Source of the DNA: Abyssibius sp040880065
Lineage (GTDB): Bacteria; Pseudomonadota; Alphaproteobacteria; Rhodobacterales; Rhodobacteraceae
DNA: 20,214 bases
Reading direction: 5' to 3'
Assembly (NCBI GenBank): GCA_040880065.1
Contig: JBBDJE010000040.1
Span: 1 to 20,214 of the forward strand
Shown here: one piece after another, positions 15,097 to 20,214 of the stretch
How the letters are laid out: each line of letters starts with the position of its first letter
Position numbering within the stretch: the first letter of the stretch is position 1
Notes under the pieces: generated by a model
Database searches by the model: none
The model's input: only the letters and a program-made list of their open reading frames with translations
Told to the model about the DNA's origin: nothing
Made by a program: the position numbers and the translations under genes

Positions 15097-18000
15097 ATGA
15101 CCCAGCCGAATTTGCCACCTGGCCGCATGTTGATTGGCGGCGCCCCCGAAGGGTTTGATGCACGCATCATCGCGCGTGATCTGGCGCGCGCAAAATCTCC
15201 CATGCTGGTTGTTTTGCGCGACGATGCACGGCTGGCCGCATTGCGTGACGCACTTGGCCTTTTTGCCGCCGATGTGCCGGTGTTTGACTTTCCGGCATGG
15301 GACTGTTTGGCTTATGACCGGATTTCTCCCAATGGCGAAATTGTCGCCCGCCGCATGGCCACGCTGGCTTTGCTTGCCGACGGGTTTGACCGCCCGGCTC
15401 TGGTGCTCACCACGCTGAATGCTGCAATCCAGCGCGTGCCAAGCCGCAGCCATGTTTCCAGCGCCAGCTTTGTGGCCGAGGTCGGGCGCAACATCAACCT
15501 TGAGGTGCTGAAAAACTACCTTGTGCGCATGGGTTACAGCAATGTGTCAACCGTGACCGAGCCGGGGGAATATGCGCAGCGCGGCGGGTTGATTGATATT
15601 TTTCCACCGGGTGCTGAAAACCCCGTGCGGCTCGACCTGTTTGGCGATGTGCTCGATGGCGCGCGCCGGTTTGATGCACAAAGCCAGCGCACGGTTGAAA
15701 AGATTACGGCCATTGAGCTGGCACCGGCCAGTGAAATTGCGCTGGATCAGGCGGCAATCGAACGCTTTCGCAGCAGATACCGCGCAACATTCGGTGCGGC
15801 AGGCTCGGACGATCCGCTTTACGAGGCGGTTTCGGCTGGCCGCAAACATCAGGGAATGGAGCACTGGGCGGCCTTTTTCCATGAAACTATGGAAACCTTG
15901 TTTGACTATTTGCCAAACGCCCCCGTTGTGCTGGACCATGGGCTGGACGCGCTTCACGATGCCCGCTGGACGCAAATCGTCGACCAATACCAAACGCGGC
16001 GCGAAGCGCTGGACAGCCGCGCGCGCATGGGCAGCGTGTATAAACCGGTGCCGCCGGAACAAACCTATCTGGACCCGGCTGCATTGGCCGCAGCGCTAGG
16101 CACGCGCGCTTTGCGCCAACTTTCACCGCTGCCCCAGCCCCCAGGGCCGGGCTGCATAGATGCAGGCGGGCGCGCGGGCCGCAATTTTGCGCCTGAACGC
16201 CAGCAGGAAAACGTTTCGCTTTTCGGGGCATTGGCCGCGCATATTGCCGCAAAGCGCAAGCTAGGGCATGTGGTGCTGGCCTGCTATTCGGCAGGGTCGC
16301 GCGACCGGTTCCAGCATATGCTGGATGATGCCGGCATTTCCGGCCACCAGCTTTTGGACCATTGGGAAGACCGCCCGAAAGGTAGCCTTTCGCTGGTTAT
16401 CTGGGCACTTGAAGCGGGGTTTGAGGCCCAACTGGAGTCGGGCGGGCTGACGGTAATTGCAGAACAGGATATTCTGGGTGACCGGCTTATCCGCGCGCCA
16501 AAGCGCCGCAAAAAGGCCGAAAACTACCTGACCGAGGCGCAAAGCCTCACACCGGGCGATTTGATTGTGCATGTCGATCATGGGGTTGGCCGCTATCTGG
16601 GGTTGGAGACCATTACCGCCGCTGGCGCGCCGCATGACTGTATTGCACTGGAATATGCAGATGCGGCCAAGCTTTACCTGCCGGTTGAGAACATCGAACT
16701 GCTCAGCCGCTTTGGCCATGAAGAGGGGCTTCTCGACCGGCTTGGCGGCGGCGCATGGCAGGCGCGCAAGGCACGCCTGAAAGACCGCATTCGTGACATT
16801 GCCGAAAAGCTGATCCGGCTGGCGGCCGAGCGCGCATTGCGACAGGGCAAGGTGCTGACCCCACCCGATGGCATGTGGGACGCATTCTGCGCGCGCTTTC
16901 CCTATCAGGAAACCGACGACCAGTTGGCGGCCATAGCGGATGTGCTGGCGGATTTGGAATCGGGCCAGCCGATGGACAGGCTCATTTGCGGCGATGTCGG
17001 CTTTGGCAAAACCGAAGTGGCGATGCGCGCCGCCTTCATTGCTGCGATGAACGGCATGCAGGTGGCCGTGATTGCGCCCACAACCCTGCTGGCGCGCCAG
17101 CATTACAAAAGCTTCGCCGAACGGTTCCGCGGCTTGCCCATCAACCTGCGCCCGATGTCGCGCTTTGTGTCTGCCAAAGACATGGCCGAGGCGCGCGACG
17201 GGTTGGCGCGCGGCAAGGTCGATATTGTCATTGGCACACATGCGGTGCTGGCGCGTGAGATGCGCTTTGCCAATCTGGGCCTGATCATTATTGATGAGGA
17301 GCAGAAGTTTGGCGTTACCCACAAGGAACGGCTCAAGCAGCTACGCTCCGAGGTGCATGTGCTCACGCTTTCGGCCACGCCAATTCCGCGCACCTTGCAA
17401 ATGGCGCTATCGGGCGTGCGTGAGCTTAGCCTTATCGGCACACCGCCGATCGACCGTCTGGCCATCCGCACCTATGTTTCAGAATTTGACCCCGTAACAT
17501 TGCGCGAGGCGTTGCTGCGCGAGCATTATCGTGGCGGACAAAGCTTTTACGTGGTGCCGCGTATTGCCGATTTGCCGGATATCGAGGAATTTTTGCGCGA
17601 GCAAATGCCGGAACTTTCATATGTTATCGCCCATGGCCAAATGGCGGCAGGCGAGCTTGATGACCGGATGAACGCCTTTTACGATGGCAAATTCGATGTG
17701 CTGCTTGCCACAATAATCATCGAATCCGGCCTTGATATTCCTGCGGCCAATACGCTGATCGTGCACCGCGCCGATATGTATGGTCTGGCGCAGCTTTACC
17801 AGATTCGTGGCCGTGTCGGGCGCTCCAAGCTGCGCGCCTATGCCTATTTTACCACCAAACCGCGCCAGAAGCTGACCGTTCAGGCCGAAAAACGCCTGCG
17901 CGTGCTGGGCAGCCTTGACGGCCTTGGCGCGGGCTTTTCGCTGGCCAGCCAGGATATGGATATTCGCGGCGCGGGCAATTTGCTGGGCGAGGAACAGTCG

Positions 18001-18555
18001 GGCCAGGTGCGCGAGGTTGGCTACGAACTGTATCAGGATATGCTGCAAGAGGCGATTGCCACCATGAAATCGGGCGGGCTTGAAGGGCTGGCCGAGATAG
18101 ATGAGCAATGGTCGCCCACCATCAACCTTGGTGTGCCAGTGCTGATACCCGCAGAATATGTGGCTGATCTTGATGTGCGGCTGGGGTTGTATCGGCGCTT
18201 GTCGGCACTGTCCAGCAAGGTTGATCTTGAAGGCTTCGCCGCCGAAATGATCGACCGTTTCGGCCCGCTGCCGCGCGAAGTCAGCATGCTGATGAACATT
18301 GTGCGCATCAAGAATGCCTGCCGCCGTGCGGGCATTGCGCGGCTTGATGGCGGCCCGAAAGGGGCCACGGTGCAGTTCCACCGCGATAAATATGCCAACC
18401 CCGCAGGGCTGGTCACCTTCATTCAGGGCGAAAAAGGCCAGGCACGGGTGAAGGATAACAAGATCATCATCGCCCGTGCATGGGCTTCGGAAGCAGAGCG
18501 CGTGCGCGGCGCATTTGCCATTGCACGCGATCTGGCGAAGCTTGCGAAGCCCTAG
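15097..18555 (+). CDS. mfd: Transcription-repair coupling factor (Mfd)
   Basis: DNA translocase that pushes stalled RNA polymerase off damaged template and recruits UvrA for nucleotide excision repair. The 1152 residues follow the family plan. A UvrB-like N-terminal module contains RMGYSNVSTVTEPGEYAQRGG. The RNA polymerase-interacting domain starts near 487 (GDLIVHVDHGVGRYLGLE). Helicase motifs come next: Walker A GDVGFGKT at 632-639, DEEQ at 733-736, SATPIPRTLQMALSG, SGLDIPAANTLIV, and motif VI QIRGRVGR at 902-909. A C-terminal autoinhibitory domain completes it. The ATG at 15097 has only a weak ribosome binding site (CTAGGCGG). Its TAG stop is the first three bases of a palindromic repeat. 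Confidence 0.97.
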   Translation: MTQPNLPPGRMLIGGAPEGFDARIIARDLARAKSPMLVVLRDDARLAALRDALGLFAADVPVFDFPAWDCLAYDRISPNGEIVARRMATLALLADGFDRPALVLTTLNAAIQRVPSRSHVSSASFVAEVGRNINLEVLKNYLVRMGYSNVSTVTEPGEYAQRGGLIDIFPPGAENPVRLDLFGDVLDGARRFDAQSQRTVEKITAIELAPASEIALDQAAIERFRSRYRATFGAAGSDDPLYEAVSAGRKHQGMEHWAAFFHETMETLFDYLPNAPVVLDHGLDALHDARWTQIVDQYQTRREALDSRARMGSVYKPVPPEQTYLDPAALAAALGTRALRQLSPLPQPPGPGCIDAGGRAGRNFAPERQQENVSLFGALAAHIAAKRKLGHVVLACYSAGSRDRFQHMLDDAGISGHQLLDHWEDRPKGSLSLVIWALEAGFEAQLESGGLTVIAEQDILGDRLIRAPKRRKKAENYLTEAQSLTPGDLIVHVDHGVGRYLGLETITAAGAPHDCIALEYADAAKLYLPVENIELLSRFGHEEGLLDRLGGGAWQARKARLKDRIRDIAEKLIRLAAERALRQGKVLTPPDGMWDAFCARFPYQETDDQLAAIADVLADLESGQPMDRLICGDVGFGKTEVAMRAAFIAAMNGMQVAVIAPTTLLARQHYKSFAERFRGLPINLRPMSRFVSAKDMAEARDGLARGKVDIVIGTHAVLAREMRFANLGLIIIDEEQKFGVTHKERLKQLRSEVHVLTLSATPIPRTLQMALSGVRELSLIGTPPIDRLAIRTYVSEFDPVTLREALLREHYRGGQSFYVVPRIADLPDIEEFLREQMPELSYVIAHGQMAAGELDDRMNAFYDGKFDVLLATIIIESGLDIPAANTLIVHRADMYGLAQLYQIRGRVGRSKLRAYAYFTTKPRQKLTVQAEKRLRVLGSLDGLGAGFSLASQDMDIRGAGNLLGEEQSGQVREVGYELYQDMLQEAIATMKSGGLEGLAEIDEQWSPTINLGVPVLIPAEYVADLDVRLGLYRRLSALSSKVDLEGFAAEMIDRFGPLPREVSMLMNIVRIKNACRRAGIARLDGGPKGATVQFHRDKYANPAGLVTFIQGEKGQARVKDNKIIIARAWASEAERVRGAFAIARDLAKLAKP

Positions 18556-18656
18556 AGCGTGTTGCAGAAAAGTGGGAACCGGTTTTCTGCATTAAACACG
18601 CGGTATCAAAGGGTTGAAGCGTGTTGCGTGAATGCATATGAATGCGGCACGCTCTA
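18553..18656. repeat. 104-bp palindromic repeat element filling the mfd/oxidoreductase gap
   Basis: The element is bounded by 9-bp terminal inverted repeats, TAGAGCGTG at 18553-18561 and its complement at 18648-18656. The left part forms a strong hairpin: GCGTGTT (18557-18563) pairs with AACACGC (18595-18601), and GCAGAAAA (18564-18571) with TTTTCTGC (18583-18590), with a 4-base bulge and a loop around AACCGGTT. The right part forms a second hairpin, AGCGTG (18618-18623) with CACGCT (18648-18653), extended by two G-T and two G-C pairs. The core AAAAGTGGGAACCGGTTTT is a sequence I recall as frequent in intergenic repeats of alphaproteobacteria. Size and the two-palindrome layout recall the RIME elements of rhizobia. 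The ends supply the TAG stops of both flanking convergent genes. Confidence 0.8.
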
Positions 18657-19301
18657 ATCCTGTGCCTTTACCAACTGGTCGATTTCGGCAATGATGCTGG
18701 CCCATGTTTCGGCGGGTTGCACACCTTCAACGGCATATTTATTGGCCACAATAAAGCAAGGCACGCCGCCCACACCCATTTCGCGGGCCTGTTTGTCTCG
18801 CGCCTGAATGTCTTCGCGGTCGGCATCGGAGGCAAGCAGCGCCAGCGTTGCGCCGCGCTCCATGCCCGCAGTTTCGGCAATATCCGCCAATACGGCATGG
18901 TCAGAAATATCCAGCCCTTGCACGAAATTCGCCTCGAACAGCGCGTTTACAGCGGCGTTTTGCACGCCTTCAATGCCCGCCCAATGAATGAGCCGATGCG
19001 CATCAAGCGTGTTGGGCGTGCGGGTGATCTTTTCAAGGTTGATGGTCAGCCCACTGTCCTTCGCGGCTGCTGCAACCGGCGCATAAGCCTTGGCCGCGCC
19101 TTGCGCACCGCCAAACTTGCTTTCCAGATAGTCGCGCCGGTCGCGGCCTTGCGGCGGCATGTCGGGGTTTAGCTGGAACGGGTGCCAGTGAATGTCAAAC
19201 ACACCTTCCGGTGCTTTTTGCAGCGCCGCTTCCAGCCGCGCCTTGCCGATATAGCACCACGGGCAGATCGGGTCGGAGATGATATCAAGCCGTGTGCTCA
19301 T
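18654..19301 (-). CDS. DsbA-family oxidoreductase, FrnE-like
   Basis: Thioredoxin-fold protein of the FrnE/2-hydroxychromene-2-carboxylate isomerase-like branch of the DsbA family; members act on thiols, often without a known substrate. The 215 residues begin MSTRLDIISDPICPWC, with the redox motif CPWC at 13-16 at the end of the first strand, and have the cis-proline in GVGGVP (P181). A helical insert lies between. No signal peptide is seen, so it is probably cytosolic. The start is supported by AAGGAG, 6 bases upstream; the open frame extending further overlaps the MerR gene and shows no family similarity. The start lies inside the end of the MerR gene (17-base overlap), so the two are cotranscribed. 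Its TAG stop lies in the terminal repeat of the palindromic element. Confidence 0.9.
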   Translation of the reverse strand: MSTRLDIISDPICPWCYIGKARLEAALQKAPEGVFDIHWHPFQLNPDMPPQGRDRRDYLESKFGGAQGAAKAYAPVAAAAKDSGLTINLEKITRTPNTLDAHRLIHWAGIEGVQNAAVNALFEANFVQGLDISDHAVLADIAETAGMERGATLALLASDADREDIQARDKQAREMGVGGVPCFIVANKYAVEGVQPAETWASIIAEIDQLVKAQD

Positions 19302-19734
19302 GCGTGGCTCCTTCGGTTTTGGAATGGTCGGCGGCACAATATTGATGATCGGCCAAAGATGCCATGACATTGCAGGCACCGATTGTATCGCCCGAACACT
19401 CTTGCGTGATGCGGGTGAGTTCGGTCTCCAGCCCCTGAAGCCAGCGCATGCGGCGGCGGATGTCAGCCAGATGCGCTTGCGCAATTTCATGCGCGGCGGC
19501 GCAGGGCAGGTTAGGCTGGTCATCGAGCGAAAACAGCACCTTGATGGCCGCCAGATCAAGACCCAGGTCGCGCGCATGGCGAATAAAGCGCAGCCGGTTC
19601 AACGCTGCCTTGTCATAGCGGCGCTGGTTGCCTGCCGACCGCCCCGGCGCATCTATCAGCCCCATCTGCTCATAATAGCGGATAGTGGGCACCTTCACGC
19701 CGCAGCTTTTTGCCAATTGTCCGATTGTCAGCAT
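19285..19734 (-). CDS. MerR-family transcriptional regulator, metal-sensing type
   Basis: Dimeric activator/repressor of a promoter with an overlong spacer. The 149 residues begin with the winged helix-turn-helix MLTIGQLAKSCGVKVPTIRYYE and RRYDKAALNRLRFI, followed by the long dimer helix. C78, at the start of the dimer helix, and C113 and C121 lie where CueR/ZntR-type sensors have their metal ligands (C112 and C120 in CueR). C133 and a His-rich tail (HSKTEGATHEHTA) add possible ligands. This suggests a soft or borderline metal such as Zn, Cd, Co or Cu; which one cannot be read from the sequence. I start at the ATG complementary to 19732-19734, preceded by AAGGGG. Divergent from the transporter gene and overlapping the oxidoreductase gene. 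Confidence 0.9.
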   Translation of the reverse strand: MLTIGQLAKSCGVKVPTIRYYEQMGLIDAPGRSAGNQRRYDKAALNRLRFIRHARDLGLDLAAIKVLFSLDDQPNLPCAAAHEIAQAHLADIRRRMRWLQGLETELTRITQECSGDTIGACNVMASLADHQYCAADHSKTEGATHEHTA

Positions 19735-19742
19735 ATTACCCC

Positions 19743-19773
19743 TTGAACCTATAGCTACTAGAGACATTAGATA
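19743..19773 (+). promoter_or_regulatory. MerR-type operator and promoter for the transporter gene
   Basis: TTGAAC (19743-19748) and a weak -10 TAGATA (19768-19773) are 19 bases apart, the long spacer typical of MerR-controlled promoters. The imperfect dyad CTATAG-CTA-CTAGAG (19749-19763) sits between them, as in known heavy-metal MerR operators. The site lies in the 70-base divergent region between the regulator and the transporter. TATAAC at 19772-19777 is a better -10 hexamer but would be 23 bases away. Confidence 0.65.
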
Positions 19774-19804
19774 TAACAGGCACAAAGAACAAGGAGATTC
19801 GAAA

Positions 19805-20214
19805 ATGAGTGCCAGTTGCGGACATAGCCACGATTTTGATGGCGTTTCAGCCGATTATAAACGCCGCCTATGGGCGGTGATTGCCATTAACGCCGCGATG
19901 TTCGCGGTTGAAATGGCGGCAGGGCAGGCGGCCAATTCCAAAGCCTTGCAGGCCGATGCGCTCGACTTTCTGGCCGATGCGCTGACTTACGGGCTGTCGC
20001 TGGCGGTCATTGGCATGAGCTTGCGCCGTCGCGCCACGGTGGCGCTGGCCAAGGCGGCCAGCCTGTTGCTTATGGGGCTTTGGGTTGGTGGCAGCACTGT
20101 ATGGGCGTTCTTTGCAACCGGACACCCCGTTGCCAGCACCATGGGCTGGGTGGGTGCGCTGGCTTTGGCAGCCAATGTCGCCTCGGTGCTGATTTTGGCG
20201 CGCTACAAGGATGG
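19805..20214 (+). CDS. CDF-like cation transporter, 3'-partial
   Basis: Membrane protein resembling the cation diffusion facilitator (CDF) group that exports divalent metals such as Zn, Co or Cd from the cytoplasm. The 136 complete codons in the window give MSASCGHSHDFDGVSADYKRR, a Cys/His-bearing cytoplasmic N terminus, followed by about four membrane spans. The second carries ADALDFLADA, whose D54 and D58 form the DxxxD half of the CDF metal site. AAGGAG at 19791-19796, 8 bases upstream, supports the ATG. Placement opposite the MerR gene, behind a MerR-type promoter, fits metal-induced efflux. The gene runs off the window end, so its second metal-site half and C-terminal domain cannot be judged. 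Confidence 0.85.
   Translation, partial: MSASCGHSHDFDGVSADYKRRLWAVIAINAAMFAVEMAAGQAANSKALQADALDFLADALTYGLSLAVIGMSLRRRATVALAKAASLLLMGLWVGGSTVWAFFATGHPVASTMGWVGALALAANVASVLILARYKD

Noticed and set aside
16261..17322. 353-codon minus-strand open frame opposite mfd
   Set aside because: Antisense shadow of the helicase region; no domain pattern and no plausible promoter context.
19302..19577. N-terminal extension of the FrnE-like gene to an upstream start
   Set aside because: The extension overlaps the MerR gene in another frame and has no family similarity, while the start at 19301 has AAGGAG and yields the usual N terminus next to CPWC.
1..20214. CRISPR arrays, phage, transposase, toxin-antitoxin or defence genes, tRNA or rRNA
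   Set aside because: Looked for on both strands and not found; apart from the 104-bp palindromic element no repeats or mobile genes are visible.

Overview
The window is a gene-dense piece of an alphaproteobacterial chromosome, most likely Rhodobacterales (Roseobacter/Paracoccus type). This rests on the nuo gene order with birA downstream, on a NuoG without the extra N7 iron-sulfur site, on an alphaproteobacterial RNase J, on a membrane protein resembling a Rhodobacterales-restricted family, and on a palindromic repeat with a typical alphaproteobacterial core. The lineage is inferred from protein character; no search was run.

Layout. Positions 1-9538 hold the distal half of the complex I operon: nuoG (5' end cut by the window edge), nuoH, I, J, K, L, M and N, all on the + strand. 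Gaps are very short, some genes overlap, and no internal terminator is visible. The one loose spot is a 135-base gap between nuoK and nuoL. It contains a possible 37-codon ORF without any charged residue and a perfect small stem-loop. The same transcription unit probably continues through birA (biotin protein ligase), coaX (type III pantothenate kinase) and rnj (RNase J), ending at 12770. The operon would thus join respiratory chain assembly with cofactor supply and RNA turnover.

Positions 12771-14431 carry two minus-strand genes: a small SYLF-domain lipoprotein, whose stop codon directly abuts that of rnj, and hemB (porphobilinogen synthase). Divergent from hemB lies a four-helix membrane protein of unknown function, followed by mfd, the transcription-repair coupling factor.

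mfd converges on a minus-strand pair, a FrnE/DsbA-like oxidoreductase and a MerR-type regulator. The intergenic space between mfd and the oxidoreductase gene is exactly one 104-bp palindromic repeat, whose terminal inverted repeats supply the TAG stop codon of both genes. The MerR gene is divergent from a CDF-like cation transporter cut by the window end. The region between them has a MerR-type operator and a 19-bp promoter spacer, so this block looks like a self-contained metal-response module.

Most of the window is ordinary housekeeping DNA. I found no tRNA, rRNA, CRISPR array, insertion sequence or prophage gene. The less ordinary items are the small ORF in the nuo operon, the repeat that ends two genes at once, and the MerR/thiol oxidoreductase/transporter module.
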